Source of the DNA: Erwinia persicina NBRC 102418
GTDB taxonomy: Bacteria; Pseudomonadota; Gammaproteobacteria; Enterobacterales; Enterobacteriaceae
Direction of reading: 5' to 3'
NCBI RefSeq assembly: GCF_001571305.1
Contig: NZ_BCTN01000001.1
Location: forward strand, 310,001 to 374,000
DNA length: 64,000 nt
Position numbers and translations under genes: made by a program. A model generated the notes under the pieces. That model searched no databases. It was not told the DNA's origin and saw nothing but the letters and a program-made list of their open reading frames with translations. Shown here piece after piece: positions 43,387-53,708 of the stretch; position 1 is the stretch's first letter, and each line of letters opens with the position of its first letter.

Positions 43387-44299
43387 GTCTTAAAGCTCCT
43401 CTAAGATTAAACAAAATCTTCACAGGCAAACCGAAATATTGTGCAGGTTTAAGGATGAAATATAACACTGTACTTTCTAGCTTAATATATTTCAAGGTTC
43501 CGGATAAGTCACGCGTTCTATTATTTCTAATATAATAAACATACAGCCTTATAAATAATATAATTTTTGCTTTTCTTATGTTCAGGAATCCATATTTGTT
43601 ACTTATCAACTCCCAGAATTTAGCGTGCTTTGATACTTCTGCGTTAATATCTGAAACCATGCTTAAGCTATTCTCTCGTTCGCGCCGAATAGTAAGGAAT
43701 TTATCATCAAGAGCAATTTTTCCTTCAGCAGCACTGTTGATAAGAAAATAATGATCTTCCCGGTACTTGAGAAGTTCACAAAAGCCATTCATTCTTTCAA
43801 AGAAAGATTTTCTGACAATAATTGTGGGTGTATTCATTAGAATTTTGCCATAAAAAAAATCTTCCATACATTTCTTAAATTCAGCAGGAAGAGTTTTTTT
43901 TGCTTTATATTTAACATTCAAATTATGGTTCGCCACCAGAATATTCCCAAGCACTAAGTCAGCTTTTTCTTCATTCATGATTTTAAGCTGACTGGCTAGT
44001 TTACCTGGAAGCCATATATCATCAGAATCCAGAAAGGCCAAGATGTTTCCAGTGGCTTTTTGAGCGCCTAGGTTACGAGCAGATGCTGCACCACCATTTT
44101 TTTTTGTGAAAAGTAACGTTTCATTAAATGAATCGATTATAAGTTGATATTTATTATGTTCTTCTTCAGTGGAACCATCGTCAATTATTATAATCTCATA
44201 ATTTGATAATTCCTGTTGGACAACAGAATCTAAGGCATCTTTCAAATATTGAGATGAGTTATAAACAGGTATTATTATTGAAATCTTTTCCATTACCAA
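43373..44299 (-). CDS. Glycosyltransferase family 2
   Basis: A 308-residue GT-A enzyme. The nucleotide-binding domain at about 1-110 has IIPVYNSSQYLKDALDSVVQ, IIIIDDGSTEE and the DXD-type FLDSDDIWLPGK. A C-terminal membrane-associated region follows. Expected to add one O-unit sugar. Its start overlaps wzy by up to 41 bases (ATG 44299; ATG 44293 also possible), an unusually long overlap. Confidence 0.87.
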   Translation of the reverse strand: MVMEKISIIIPVYNSSQYLKDALDSVVQQELSNYEIIIIDDGSTEEEHNKYQLIIDSFNETLLFTKKNGGAASARNLGAQKATGNILAFLDSDDIWLPGKLASQLKIMNEEKADLVLGNILVANHNLNVKYKAKKTLPAEFKKCMEDFFYGKILMNTPTIIVRKSFFERMNGFCELLKYREDHYFLINSAAEGKIALDDKFLTIRRERENSLSMVSDINAEVSKHAKFWELISNKYGFLNIRKAKIILFIRLYVYYIRNNRTRDLSGTLKYIKLESTVLYFILKPAQYFGLPVKILFNLRGALRRAFK

Positions 44300-45377
44300 C
44301 CTTTCTTATTTTTTGTTCGTTTAAATATATAATATATATTGAAAAAGGAATTAGCAAAGTATTGATGTATCTGTAAACAGAATGGGTAGTTAAGAGGCCA
44401 ATTAATATTACAAATAAAAAGGTAAAGGCTCTATCCCTTAGCAAATGACCTCTAATACATTTTAAAAATAACACCATTGCTAGAATATTGAATATCCTTT
44501 GCAAAATAACCAAAGGGTTCATATCCAAAAAAGGATAAAATGTACTGACTATATTCGTAATCAATGCTTGATGGAAAGCTCCTGACAGAACAAATGGAAT
44601 TAAATTGTAATCACTAACGGAGAGTGTTTCTGCGTCATAGCTGACATTTAATTCACCAAACCTCTTAGACAAAGTAAACAGCTTCAACGTATGAGCATAC
44701 GGACTATTTAGGTAATAAATAAAACCGAGCAAAAAAATTATAACCAAAAAATAAAATAAACTTTTGTTTTTCTTTTTTAGATAGAAGCTAAACACTATGC
44801 CTACGTAAAGAATAAAAAGTTCAGGCCTAGCAAAACCTAGGAATACTAACGAGCCCAAAAAATACATAGAACTCTTTCTTAAAGACGCAACTAAAAGAAA
44901 TGATAGCGCGGCAATACTGAATGCTTCTTTCAGTATGAAATAAGACCAATAACCGCCGACAATAACCCCCAAGAATGCAAAAGTCATGACTAACCATCGG
45001 GCTTTATTACTTTCTATTTTCAGCATAATCTCTGAGGTTAATGCTGCAAATGCAGTTGTAAAAACAAAAATATTTACGACCCTGATGAAATCAAGTCCAA
45101 ATAATTCTTTTATCTCCCGCACGTAAATAGAAAAAGGTAGTTTAGAAGAATTCTCATTGACATAAAAACTTTCATCAGGAAACACTAAACCATTCTCACC
45201 ATTAAACTTCAACAGCAAGAAGATAAGGCACATAAAAAATATGCTATAAATATAAGAAAACGAAACTACTGTTAGATAGACCCTGCTGTTCCGTTGGAAA
45301 CGAGATAAAGACGCTGCTAAGATAAAACTTAGCACTAGTGAAGTTACGAATAACATAAACGAATCCAATTGACGCAT
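44259..45377 (-). CDS. wzy: O-antigen polymerase Wzy (EpsG-like)
   Basis: A 372-residue protein with about ten hydrophobic helices and a larger hydrophilic loop near residues 225-260, the general shape of Wzy polymerases. It has no catalytic motif readable by eye; the call rests on topology and on its position between the flippase and glycosyltransferase genes. It would join O-units at the periplasmic face, with chain length set by Wzz. Very AT-rich. Confidence 0.72.
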   Translation of the reverse strand: MRQLDSFMLFVTSLVLSFILAASLSRFQRNSRVYLTVVSFSYIYSIFFMCLIFLLLKFNGENGLVFPDESFYVNENSSKLPFSIYVREIKELFGLDFIRVVNIFVFTTAFAALTSEIMLKIESNKARWLVMTFAFLGVIVGGYWSYFILKEAFSIAALSFLLVASLRKSSMYFLGSLVFLGFARPELFILYVGIVFSFYLKKKNKSLFYFLVIIFLLGFIYYLNSPYAHTLKLFTLSKRFGELNVSYDAETLSVSDYNLIPFVLSGAFHQALITNIVSTFYPFLDMNPLVILQRIFNILAMVLFLKCIRGHLLRDRAFTFLFVILIGLLTTHSVYRYINTLLIPFSIYIIYLNEQKIRKVGNGKDFNNNTCL

Positions 45378-45422
45378 TGAAGGTATATAAAGAAGCTGAT
45401 AATCTTATATATATTTGGGTAA

Positions 45423-46904
45423 CTATCCGCGTTCTTTTATTTTGTAGAAATCTTTGAGCGATATCTTAAGTACAATAATGTTTATCAAAATCAAAATTAA
45501 ATATGTTGAGAATGCACTAAAGAAGGCATGATAAATCCCACCACCATCTTTGATGTTAAGTAATGTCAATATATACATCGACAATGATGAGAATATGACT
45601 GAACCTAAAACATAAGCAAACCATTTCGACAAACATCCTACTAATATCTTCCGATGAATAGACACCATATATGGAATAAATATTATTGCATTAGCTATCA
45701 TTACTGACATTGCAACACCATTGACCCCATAGTCTGGTAATAAGACTTTTATTAAAATAGGAATTAGAATTAATAAAACCATACTAAAAGCAAGACTGGC
45801 TCTTACTCGTGCATACCCTAAGGACAAATAGTAGGGTAAAACAGTAAGCGCCTGCAACATCTGGGACATCATCAGAAAACTAACCACTAATGCCATATTG
45901 TTTGATATCGATTCTGACTTAGTCCATATTTGCAGTAGTGTCTTAGAGTACCCGGCTAAAACAAAAGATAATGGAACTACTATCAAGCAAGAATAGCGCG
46001 TTAGTTTAGAATAAAAGGCATTTAGCTGCGTTAGATCACCAGCTTCTCTCATTGCAGTAAACTTTGGGAATACTGCTTTTGCTATAGTTGTTATTAATAT
46101 TAAAGGTATTAAAGAAAAGGTGGCTGCTATGCTATAATAACCAACCATTTCTATACTAAATGTTTTAGAAACCGCCAATTTATCAATTTGAACCACTAAG
46201 GATGATAGCACCCCCATACCTGCCATGCTTAATGAATATCTGTAAGTATTTTTAATAATCAGTATATCTATAGACCGAGATTTATATTCTATCTTTCCCC
46301 ATGTAACGCGATGAAGAACTATTAAATAAATAACATTAGTGAGCAACTGCCAGATGAAAAATGCATACAGAGTATTTGATATATACTCTAAAACAAAAAT
46401 AACACCACCGGCTCTTAAGACCCCCCATCCAACTTGGATGACGTTTGCCTGGACCTGCAATTGGGTCCCCATGAGTGCACCAATATAAAGATTCGATGGT
46501 AATTGAACTGCAATGCAAGCCCCCATAAGGAATATTAATAACGATACTGACCCTGAACTATTTTCAACATTAAGCCAATGAGAGGATACATAACTTGAGC
46601 TTAAATACATAGCTAATAATAAAAACGAAGAAATACCCAAATACAATATCTCATAGGTAAATAACAAATTTGCTTTTTCGTTCCCCCTGGAAGGATCAAC
46701 AGAAAGTCTTGCGAACTCACGAGTGGTTGTAGAAGAAAAACCTAAATCTGCAAATGATAACAGTGCCATTAATGTTGCGTAAAAACCTATATATCCATAA
46801 TTAGTTTCACCCAAATAAGATATATAGGCTGGCACAAATGCAAAAAGAGAAATAATTCCCCACAATCTACCAAGAAGGTTGGCAAAAGCATTTTTTCTAA
46901 TCAC
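45423..46904 (-). CDS. wzx: O-antigen flippase Wzx
   Basis: A 493-residue membrane protein of the polysaccharide transport (MOP) family with about twelve to fourteen helices. The N-terminus reads [20 protein letters not shown] and [20 protein letters not shown], and [28 protein letters not shown] is typical of the family. It should flip undecaprenyl-linked O-units across the inner membrane. Overlaps the acetyltransferase gene upstream by 8 bases. A second, different Wzx (amsL) lies at 55813. Confidence 0.87.
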   Translation of the reverse strand: MIRKNAFANLLGRLWGIISLFAFVPAYISYLGETNYGYIGFYATLMALLSFADLGFSSTTTREFARLSVDPSRGNEKANLLFTYEILYLGISSFLLLAMYLSSSYVSSHWLNVENSSGSVSLLIFLMGACIAVQLPSNLYIGALMGTQLQVQANVIQVGWGVLRAGGVIFVLEYISNTLYAFFIWQLLTNVIYLIVLHRVTWGKIEYKSRSIDILIIKNTYRYSLSMAGMGVLSSLVVQIDKLAVSKTFSIEMVGYYSIAATFSLIPLILITTIAKAVFPKFTAMREAGDLTQLNAFYSKLTRYSCLIVVPLSFVLAGYSKTLLQIWTKSESISNNMALVVSFLMMSQMLQALTVLPYYLSLGYARVRASLAFSMVLLILIPILIKVLLPDYGVNGVAMSVMIANAIIFIPYMVSIHRKILVGCLSKWFAYVLGSVIFSSLSMYILTLLNIKDGGGIYHAFFSAFSTYLILILINIIVLKISLKDFYKIKERG

Positions 46905-47625
46905 TTAAATACCTTGCTTTTTTACTGTAATATTCTTCTATTGATTCGAATAATTCCGCATCCATCTTCAAATCATCAATTTCACGATCCCACCATGCAA
47001 AGCCATTTATTTTATCTATTATATCCTCAGAGAATCTTTTCTTAATCAACTTGGCTGGTACTCCACCCACAATTGAGTAGGGCTCTACATTTCTGTTAAC
47101 GACTGACCCAGCTGCAATAACAGCACCATTACCTATGGATACACCGTTCATAATAAGTACATTCTGACCAATCCACACATCATTATTAATTACAACAAAT
47201 TTTTTGTCAGAATCAGCATAAGAGTAATTGGCGAACTTGTCTTTTTTAAGTGTATCAAGCCCTAAAAGTGGTAGAGTCTCGTTAGTAGCGGAGTAAAACA
47301 TAGGATGTGTAGATATAAAACCAGAGGTGGGATGATTTCCAGTTACAATTTTCACATCAGGAGCAATTGAACAAAATCGCCCTATTTTACAACCTTTTAG
47401 TAAGGAGCCACTACCTATATAAGTACCCCTCCCAATATTTGAATTCAATACAACTGCATTTCCTAGTATTGCAATATTCGTTTCAAAACTGCAATTTTTA
47501 ACACTCGCATCTAAAGAAAGATATATATTTTTTTTCCTCATTTTTATATTAAAAATTAAATTTTTAATTTTGCTTTTAATTTTTGCCAAACCTAATAATC
47601 TGTATAGTTCCAATATGATTTTCAT
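46897..47625 (-). CDS. CatB-like hexapeptide O-acetyltransferase
   Basis: A 242-residue left-handed beta-helix acyltransferase of the xenobiotic acetyltransferase type. It shows [20 protein letters not shown] near residue 64, the catalytic-histidine region [20 protein letters not shown] near residue 95, and [20 protein letters not shown] near residue 147. It probably acetylates an O-antigen sugar. It is the second acetyltransferase of the cluster, so the O-unit may carry two kinds of acetyl group. Overlaps the WbsX-like gene by 4 bases. Confidence 0.85.
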   Translation of the reverse strand: MKIILELYRLLGLAKIKSKIKNLIFNIKMRKKNIYLSLDASVKNCSFETNIAILGNAVVLNSNIGRGTYIGSGSLLKGCKIGRFCSIAPDVKIVTGNHPTSGFISTHPMFYSATNETLPLLGLDTLKKDKFANYSYADSDKKFVVINNDVWIGQNVLIMNGVSIGNGAVIAAGSVVNRNVEPYSIVGGVPAKLIKKRFSEDIIDKINGFAWWDREIDDLKMDAELFESIEEYYSKKARYLSD

Positions 47626-48695
47626 TTTATTACTTCAAAATGCTTTTGAATAACTTTAAGATAGGCGTCTTTATATTTTTCATCCGGTTCTATGAAATTA
47701 CCTTCAGCCCACTCATTCCAAGATTTCAAAATTACCACACGATCATCCAACTCTTTCTTTGAAAGAATTTCTTTAACCTGTTGCACATGATTCTCGAATG
47801 TATGTGGCGTAGAACCATTCAGAAGCCACCCATTCTTTCCATGTCTAATAGTTGAATCCCAGCGGGGGATTATTACTGGGAACACATTTTTTTTAGCGGT
47901 TCCTGCATAATTAAAACCGGGTGCCAGTGATGGATATGAATAAACTCTAGGATTAAAGAACTTCTCGGGTAATATTTTTTTTCGTATTAACTTATCACGT
48001 ACTTTTTCGTAGAAGCTCCTGTTTCTAAACATTCCACGAGAGTTCACTACTGCGTCAATATTGTATATTTCTAAGTCCTCAAACTTACAAAACTCACCTA
48101 TTATATATAAGTCTGGGAATCCATTTTTCTTTGCGAATTCTCTAAAATTTTTAACCCAATTAACCGCATCTGGTATTTCAAATATTTTGAAAACTAGAAA
48201 AACAGGTTTGCCATTTATTTTTATATATCGTTCATCCCTGAAGAAATCCAAAAGATAATTAAAATGCAACTCTTGATCAGTACGCCCTAAATATTTTTGT
48301 TCTTTCAATAGTTTATTAATGCTTTTATTCCACCAAGAATGATTTGCCCATCCAAAGCAAAACCTTACATTAGCATTACTCTTCAATAGGAGTTCAGCAG
48401 GTTTCTCAAGCAGTTTTTCACCATTTCCAAACCAATAATGCCAAAAGCAGAAACCTGTTACAGAGTGTTCCTTAGCTAATTTGTATTGTTTTTCTAAAAT
48501 TAAAGCATCGTTCAATTCATAATATTCTTCATCCAGTGGGTGCAAGATATCATGCTCTTTGAATAATTTATGCGCTGACTTCACTTGTGTCCATTCAGTA
48601 AACCCCTCTCCCCACCACTGATCATTCTCAGCAATTTGATGAAACTGAGGAAGATAATATGCGATATTTTCTTTTATTGCTAAGCGGTTGTTCAT
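47622..48695 (-). CDS. WbsX-like protein (GH99-like domain)
   Basis: A 357-residue soluble protein of the WbsX family seen in many O-antigen clusters. Signatures: [35 protein letters not shown] near residue 32, [19 protein letters not shown] near residue 80, [12 protein letters not shown] near residue 110, and the C-terminal [20 protein letters not shown]. The fold resembles family 99 glycoside hydrolases. Its biochemical role in O-antigen synthesis is not settled; a glycosyltransferase or processing role is possible. It overlaps rfbC by 4 bases. Confidence 0.82.
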   Translation of the reverse strand: MNNRLAIKENIAYYLPQFHQIAENDQWWGEGFTEWTQVKSAHKLFKEHDILHPLDEEYYELNDALILEKQYKLAKEHSVTGFCFWHYWFGNGEKLLEKPAELLLKSNANVRFCFGWANHSWWNKSINKLLKEQKYLGRTDQELHFNYLLDFFRDERYIKINGKPVFLVFKIFEIPDAVNWVKNFREFAKKNGFPDLYIIGEFCKFEDLEIYNIDAVVNSRGMFRNRSFYEKVRDKLIRKKILPEKFFNPRVYSYPSLAPGFNYAGTAKKNVFPVIIPRWDSTIRHGKNGWLLNGSTPHTFENHVQQVKEILSKKELDDRVVILKSWNEWAEGNFIEPDEKYKDAYLKVIQKHFEVIK

Positions 48696-49243
48696 ATAAT
48701 CCTACTGGTTTTACCCGCGATTGTCTTGGCTTCACTATCTTTAGCTGATAAAACAAATTCTTCCATTATCGGCCATTTAATATTTAAAGTCTCATCATTC
48801 CATATAATCGATCTTTCACTAACAGGTTGATAATAACTGTTAGTTTTATACACAAACTCAGCATTTTCGCTCAATACTAAAAAACCGTGTGCAAAACCTT
48901 CCGGTATCCACAACTGTCGTTTGTTCTCAGCAGAGAGATTAACCCCGACCCACTTTCCATATGTGGATGATTGAGGCCGAATATCAACAGCCACATCAAA
49001 TACTTCACCAACAACGCAACGTACTAATTTACCCTGCGCATGTGGCGCTACCTGATAGTGCAGCCCGCGCAGAACACCTTTGGAAGACTTAGAATGGTTA
49101 TCCTGAACAAACTCAACTTTACGCCCTACTGCCTCTTCAAACACTTTCTGGCTGAAGCTTTCGAAGAAAAAACCGCGGTCATCGCCAAACACTTTGGGTT
49201 CAAAGATCAGTACATCAGGGATATCAGTTTTAATTACGTTCAT
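48692..49243 (-). CDS. rfbC: dTDP-4-dehydrorhamnose 3,5-epimerase
   Basis: A 183-residue cupin, the third enzyme of dTDP-L-rhamnose synthesis. Characteristic motifs: FFESFSQKVFEEAVG near residue 28, NHSKSSKGVLRGLHYQ near residue 48 with the catalytic histidine, and IPEGFAHGFLVLSENAEFVY near residue 112. ATG 49243 starts 4 bases after the rfbA stop; a longer frame runs back into rfbA and is spurious. Order rfbBDAC is the usual one. Confidence 0.95.
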   Translation of the reverse strand: MNVIKTDIPDVLIFEPKVFGDDRGFFFESFSQKVFEEAVGRKVEFVQDNHSKSSKGVLRGLHYQVAPHAQGKLVRCVVGEVFDVAVDIRPQSSTYGKWVGVNLSAENKRQLWIPEGFAHGFLVLSENAEFVYKTNSYYQPVSERSIIWNDETLNIKWPIMEEFVLSAKDSEAKTIAGKTSRII

Positions 49244-49247
49244 GGCA

Positions 49248-50120
49248 TCAGTATCCTTTGACCATCTTGAGCAGATACTGCCCATACTCATTCTTCGATA
49301 GAGGTACAGCCAGTTTCTTGACCTGCTCTGCATCAATAAAAGCTTTACGGTAAGCAATCTCTTCCGGGCAGGAGACTTTCAACCCCTGGCGCTGTTCAAT
49401 TGTCTGAATAAAATTGCTTGCCTCAATCAGGCTGTGATGTGTGCCTGTATCCAGCCACGCGTAACCGCGCCCCATCATAGCAACAGAAAGATCACCTTGT
49501 TCCATGTAAAGGCGATTGATATCAGTGATCTCCAACTCTCCGCGCGGTGAGGGTTTCAGGCTTTTAGCCATACTCACTACGTTGTTATCGTAGAAATATA
49601 GCCCGGTAACAGCGTAGTTACTTTTTGGCTCAAGCGGTTTTTCTTCGAGGGATATGGCTATGCCATCTTTGTCGAATTCCACCACACCGTAGCGTTCAGG
49701 ATCGTTGACGTGATAAGCAAAGACCGTAGCGCCAGATTTCTGGTTTACTGCAGCTTCAAGTTCTTTCGGCAAGTCATGTCCATAAAAAATATTATCGCCC
49801 AATACCAGCGCAACATTTTCATTACCGATAAACTCTTCACCGATAATAAAAGCTTGAGCCAGTCCGTCCGGGCTATCCTGTACTTTATATTCCAGGTTAA
49901 GTCCCCACTGGCTGCCATCCCCAAGTAACTGCTCGAAGCGTGGAGTGTCCTGCGGCGTACTGATAATCAAAATATCCCGAATCCCCGCCAGCATAAGGGT
50001 GCTGAGTGGGTAATAGATCATCGGTTTATCATAGATGGGTAATAACTGCTTACTCACGGCCATTGTGACCGGATACAAACGGGTGCCGGAGCCGCCCGCA
50101 AGAATAATTCCTTTACGCAT
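49248..50120 (-). CDS. rfbA: Glucose-1-phosphate thymidylyltransferase
   Basis: A 290-residue nucleotidyltransferase that makes dTDP-glucose, the first step to dTDP-L-rhamnose. The N-terminal motif is [32 protein letters not shown] near residue 105 and [13 protein letters not shown] near residue 157 are typical. It is 52 bases after rfbD. Confidence 0.96.
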   Translation of the reverse strand: MRKGIILAGGSGTRLYPVTMAVSKQLLPIYDKPMIYYPLSTLMLAGIRDILIISTPQDTPRFEQLLGDGSQWGLNLEYKVQDSPDGLAQAFIIGEEFIGNENVALVLGDNIFYGHDLPKELEAAVNQKSGATVFAYHVNDPERYGVVEFDKDGIAISLEEKPLEPKSNYAVTGLYFYDNNVVSMAKSLKPSPRGELEITDINRLYMEQGDLSVAMMGRGYAWLDTGTHHSLIEASNFIQTIEQRQGLKVSCPEEIAYRKAFIDAEQVKKLAVPLSKNEYGQYLLKMVKGY

Positions 50121-50172
50121 TGGATATCTCTAATCTGTCATTCTGAGCAAACCTCAGAATTAGAATGTAGGG

Positions 50173-51072
50173 TTAAATTGCCTGAAGGGCTGCAAGCTCA
50201 GACAGCATGCGCCGGACGCCTGTTTGCCATTCAGGCAATTTGAGGCTGAAGGTTTGCTGAAACTTGTTGTTTTCAAGGCGAGAATTTAATGGGCGCTGAG
50301 CTGGAGTTGGATAGCTACTGGTGGCGAGAGGTTTAGCCGCAATAAGCGCTAACTCAACATTTTCTTTTCTCGCCTCAGTGAAGACCAGACTCGCATATTC
50401 AAACCACGTTGTGGTACCCGAAGCGACCAGATGATATAGGCCGGCGCATTCTGGGTTGCCTAAAGCAGTGCTGATCGCATGAGCGGTACAATCGGCCAGC
50501 AAATCCGCACCAGTTGGCGCGCCATACTGATCGTGAATAATCCCCAGCTCACTTCGTTCTTTTGCCAGACGCAGCATGGTTTTAGCAAAGTTATTACCTT
50601 TAGTCGCATAAACCCAACTGGTGCGGAAAATCAAGTGCTTCTGGCAATACTGCTGGATTGCCTGCTCACCCGCCAGCTTGGTGGCTCCATATACGTTTAA
50701 TGGTCCGGTCAAGTCTTCTTCTGACCACGGCTTTTCGCCATTTCCGGAGAAAACATAGTCTGTGGAATAATGCACCAGCCATGCACCCAGCGCCTGAGCT
50801 TCTTTCGCGATGGCCTCTACGGTGGTTGCATTGATTAACTGCGCTTTTTCCGGCTCGCTTTGCGCTTTATCAACGGCCGTGTAAGCGGCGGCATTTACAA
50901 TGACGTCAGGTCGAAGAGCACGGATTGTAGCAATGATGCCTGCGATATTGGTGAAGTCCCCGCAGTAATCAACTGAAGAAGTTGCCAGCGCGGTGATGTT
51001 ACCCAGCGGTGCTAAGGCGCGTTGAAGTTCCCAGCCCACCTGTCCATTTTTTCCGAACAAAAGAATATTCAT
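50173..51072 (-). CDS. rfbD: dTDP-4-dehydrorhamnose reductase
   Basis: A 299-residue SDR, the last step of dTDP-L-rhamnose synthesis. Nucleotide motif [19 protein letters not shown] at the N-terminus; [14 protein letters not shown] near residue 105; catalytic YGATKLAGE near residue 129. Start overlaps the rfbB stop by 4 bases. Confidence 0.95.
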   Translation of the reverse strand: MNILLFGKNGQVGWELQRALAPLGNITALATSSVDYCGDFTNIAGIIATIRALRPDVIVNAAAYTAVDKAQSEPEKAQLINATTVEAIAKEAQALGAWLVHYSTDYVFSGNGEKPWSEEDLTGPLNVYGATKLAGEQAIQQYCQKHLIFRTSWVYATKGNNFAKTMLRLAKERSELGIIHDQYGAPTGADLLADCTAHAISTALGNPECAGLYHLVASGTTTWFEYASLVFTEARKENVELALIAAKPLATSSYPTPAQRPLNSRLENNKFQQTFSLKLPEWQTGVRRMLSELAALQAI

Positions 51073-52160
51073 GGCTGGCGTTCACTGTAGTTCTGTTCGA
51101 TCCAGGACTGATAAGCCCCGCTTTTCACGTTGCTTACCCACTGCGCATTGTCCAGGTACCACTGCACCGTCTTGCGGATCCCGCTTTCAAAGGTTTCCTG
51201 CGGTTGCCAGTTAAGTTCTGCTCCAATCTTAGCGGCATCGATGGCGTAGCGGCGATCGTGGCCAGGACGGTCGGCAACGTAGCTTATCTGCTGGCGGTAG
51301 CTATCTGACTTCGGCACCATTTCATCCAGCAGGTCACAGATAGTTTCTACCACCTGCAGGTTCTGCTTCTCGTTATGCCCGCCGATATTATAGGTCTCCC
51401 CTACCTTACCAGCAGTCACCACGGTGTATAACGCACGAGCGTGGTCTTCCACATAGAGCCAGTCGCGGATCTGATCGCCCTTGCCGTATACAGGCAACGC
51501 TTTGCCTTCCAGCGCGTTAAGGATCACCAGTGGGATCAGTTTCTCCGGGAAGTGGTAAGGACCATAGTTATTGGAACAATTAGTCACTATGGTGGGGAAT
51601 CCATAGGTACGTAGCCAGGCCCGAACCAGATGGTCGCTGGAAGCCTTAGAAGCAGAGTAAGGGCTGCTTGGCGCATACGGCGTGGTCTCGGTGAACAGTG
51701 GCAGAGCATCAGCGCTCTCACCAGCTTCATCCGGATGGGGCAGATCACCATACACTTCGTCGGTAGAAATATGGTGGAAACGGAAGGCTGACTTGCGTTC
51801 ATCATCCAGACCATTCCAGTAGCTACGTGCTGCCTCAAGCAGCACATAGGTACCTACGATATTCGTTTCAATAAACTCAGCGGGGCCAGTAATTGACCGG
51901 TCAACATGGCTTTCAGCCGCCAGGTGCATCACCCGGTCGGGCTGATGGGTCGTGAAGATGGCGTTAAGCGCAGCACCGTCGCAGATATCAGCCTGAACAA
52001 AGGTATAGCGTTGATCATCGCTGACGCTGGCAAGGGATTCCAGATTGCCCGCATAGGTTAATTTATCCACATTGATGACGCTGTCAGACGTGTGAGTAAT
52101 GATATGGCGAACAACGGCAGAGCCGATAAATCCGGCACCGCCGGTCACTAAAATTTTCAC
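51069..52160 (-). CDS. rfbB: dTDP-glucose 4,6-dehydratase
   Basis: A 363-residue extended SDR, the second step of dTDP-L-rhamnose synthesis. [14 protein letters not shown] binds NAD at residues 7-20; [17 protein letters not shown] near residue 133 carries catalytic acidic residues; the YxxxK motif is in [16 protein letters not shown] near residue 168. It is 23 bases after the wecA-like gene. Confidence 0.96.
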   Translation of the reverse strand: MKILVTGGAGFIGSAVVRHIITHTSDSVINVDKLTYAGNLESLASVSDDQRYTFVQADICDGAALNAIFTTHQPDRVMHLAAESHVDRSITGPAEFIETNIVGTYVLLEAARSYWNGLDDERKSAFRFHHISTDEVYGDLPHPDEAGESADALPLFTETTPYAPSSPYSASKASSDHLVRAWLRTYGFPTIVTNCSNNYGPYHFPEKLIPLVILNALEGKALPVYGKGDQIRDWLYVEDHARALYTVVTAGKVGETYNIGGHNEKQNLQVVETICDLLDEMVPKSDSYRQQISYVADRPGHDRRYAIDAAKIGAELNWQPQETFESGIRKTVQWYLDNAQWVSNVKSGAYQSWIEQNYSERQP

Positions 52161-52183
52161 GCTGGAATTCTCTCTTTAATTTA

Positions 52184-53260
52184 TCACTGGCGGGGATTAC
52201 CGATCTGTACGCTGATTTCACTGCCTTCCCTGCATTCAGCGGGGTGCTTTACTTTTTCAATAGACCTCACCGCGTAAAGGAAGAAAAGGAAGGTGGAAAT
52301 AAATAACATAAATTGCCAGTTATCAGAAACATGGCAACCTTCCAGGATGATACCGGTCATGCCTGTCAGTACCTGTCCGGCCGTCATGATGGCCAGAGTG
52401 CCGCGCCCGCTAAACCCGGTACGGCACAGAATATGGTGTAAATGCTCACGGTCGGGGCGGAACGGGCTGTGGCCGCGACGCAGCCGGGAGATCATCACCC
52501 GCATCATGTCCATCAGCGGCAGCGCGATGATCCACAGCGCCGTCACCGGACGCATCACGGCGTCCTGCCCCTGGGAGGCAATAATCAGAAGCCAGATCAC
52601 GGTAAAGCCAATCAGCATGCTGCCGGCATCGCCCATAAAGACCTTAAACTTCCGCCCCCACGGGATCCCCAGGTTAAGCAGGATATACGGCAGGCAGGCC
52701 ACCACCAGCGCCAGGCACCACATCGCCAGGTCTTCGCGATCGCCCATAAAGAAGATAATACTGAGAAAGCAGAAGGTAATACTGGCCAGCATGCCCAGCA
52801 GGCCGTCTATGCCATCCACCATGTTATAAGCATTGATAGCACCAATAACCGCGAAAATGGTGACCAGATACCCTGCCGCTCCCATTACCAGCGGATAGCC
52901 GAACAGGACATTACCCAGTGAGGACAGATACAGCCCCTGGCACATCATAATAACGGCCACGCCAACCTGCAGGATCATGCGGGGAACCACGGGAAGGTCA
53001 AAGCGGTCGTCCAGCACCCCCACGATCAGCAGCAGCGTGATGCAGCACATATAAGCAGGGAATTCAGGCAGCCATCCGGGCTGCAGGGCATAGATCAGCC
53101 ACAGCGAAAAATAGACCGACACGCCGCCCACCAGGGGAATATTCCCATGATGATGCTTACGGGCATTAGGTTTATCCACTAAACCAACACGTCGGGCCAC
53201 TTTACGCGCGATAAACAGCAGCGTCATTGTCCCGACAAAAAGGAGAACGATATCTTCCAT
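52184..53260 (-). CDS. wecA: WecA-like undecaprenyl-phosphate GlcNAc-1-phosphate transferase
   Basis: A polytopic inner-membrane enzyme of about 358 residues in the polyprenyl-phosphate N-acetylhexosamine-1-P transferase family, which starts O-unit assembly on undecaprenyl phosphate. Landmarks in order: RRVGLVDKPNARKHHHG near residue 24, the acidic VLDDRFDLPV near residue 83, INAYNMVDGIDGLLG near residue 145, KVFMGDAGSMLIGF near residue 206, and DREHLHHILCRTGFSGR near residue 268. ATG 53260 fits homologues; GTG 53278 lacks a ribosome-binding site. It is the first gene after the JUMPstart. Enterobacteria normally keep wecA in the ECA locus, so this may be a second copy. Confidence 0.85.
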   Translation of the reverse strand: MEDIVLLFVGTMTLLFIARKVARRVGLVDKPNARKHHHGNIPLVGGVSVYFSLWLIYALQPGWLPEFPAYMCCITLLLIVGVLDDRFDLPVVPRMILQVGVAVIMMCQGLYLSSLGNVLFGYPLVMGAAGYLVTIFAVIGAINAYNMVDGIDGLLGMLASITFCFLSIIFFMGDREDLAMWCLALVVACLPYILLNLGIPWGRKFKVFMGDAGSMLIGFTVIWLLIIASQGQDAVMRPVTALWIIALPLMDMMRVMISRLRRGHSPFRPDREHLHHILCRTGFSGRGTLAIMTAGQVLTGMTGIILEGCHVSDNWQFMLFISTFLFFLYAVRSIEKVKHPAECREGSEISVQIGNPRQ

Positions 53261-53307
53261 ATCTGTACCCGCGCTCACGAAGTATAAGTGTGTTTTTTAC
53301 GGACCCC

Positions 53308-53345
53308 CACGCTACCGCCCCTGACTATAGCTGCCAGATCGCTCC
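53308..53345 (-). promoter_or_regulatory. JUMPstart with ops element (RfaH recruitment site)
   Basis: On the minus strand the 3' part reads GGGGCGGTAGCGTG and contains the complete ops element GGCGGTAGCGT (53309-53319). The upstream half, GATCTGGCAGCTATAG, aligns with the JUMPstart consensus. It lies about 48 bases before the wecA-like start. RfaH loading here would let polymerase read through the long, AT-rich O-antigen operon. Confidence 0.9.
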
Positions 53346-53654
53346 ATTCGCAGTCGTCCTCAATAAGCATAGTCTGACTATGTTAGGAGACTTGTCCATT
53401 TTTACCAGGAAAATTCCCAGAAACAGTTTCACACATGTCCTGACACAAACAGTCGCAATTCTCATACTTCACCCGCGGCGGTTCAAGCATAATCTGTCAG
53501 GATTTTGACTTAACATTTCAATTGCACAGCTCTTAAACAGATTACTTTTTAAAAGCGGACGCTTTTTAAGCAGAAGCTGATAAATCACGCCTTTACGGTA
53601 GTCTATGTATATGTGAGCATTATCAAAATAACTAAAACACTTAAAGTGGATAAA

Positions 53655-53682
53655 ACAAAAAACTCCCTGATGCGGGAGTTTT
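53655..53682 (-). terminator. Intrinsic terminator of galE
   Basis: On the minus strand, arms AAAACTCCC/GGGAGTTTT around a 6-base loop end in a T-run, about 27 bases after the galE stop. It separates the exopolysaccharide operon from the O-antigen operon. Confidence 0.85.
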
Positions 53683-53708
53683 GTGATTAACGTTAAAAAA
53701 TCAGGCGA

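Larger units (their letters stand above)
53261..53708 (-). other. Leader and promoter region between the O-antigen operon and galE
   Basis: This 448-base gap holds the JUMPstart/ops element near the wecA end and the galE terminator at the far end, both listed separately. The middle is AT-rich and should contain the O-antigen promoter, implying an untranslated leader of well over 100 bases, as is usual for RfaH-dependent operons. I see no coding signal in it. Confidence 0.6.

Noticed and set aside
49244-49357. N-terminal extension of RfbC
   Set aside because: It overlaps rfbA and adds 38 residues absent from the family; MNVIKTDIPD at 49243 is the conserved start.
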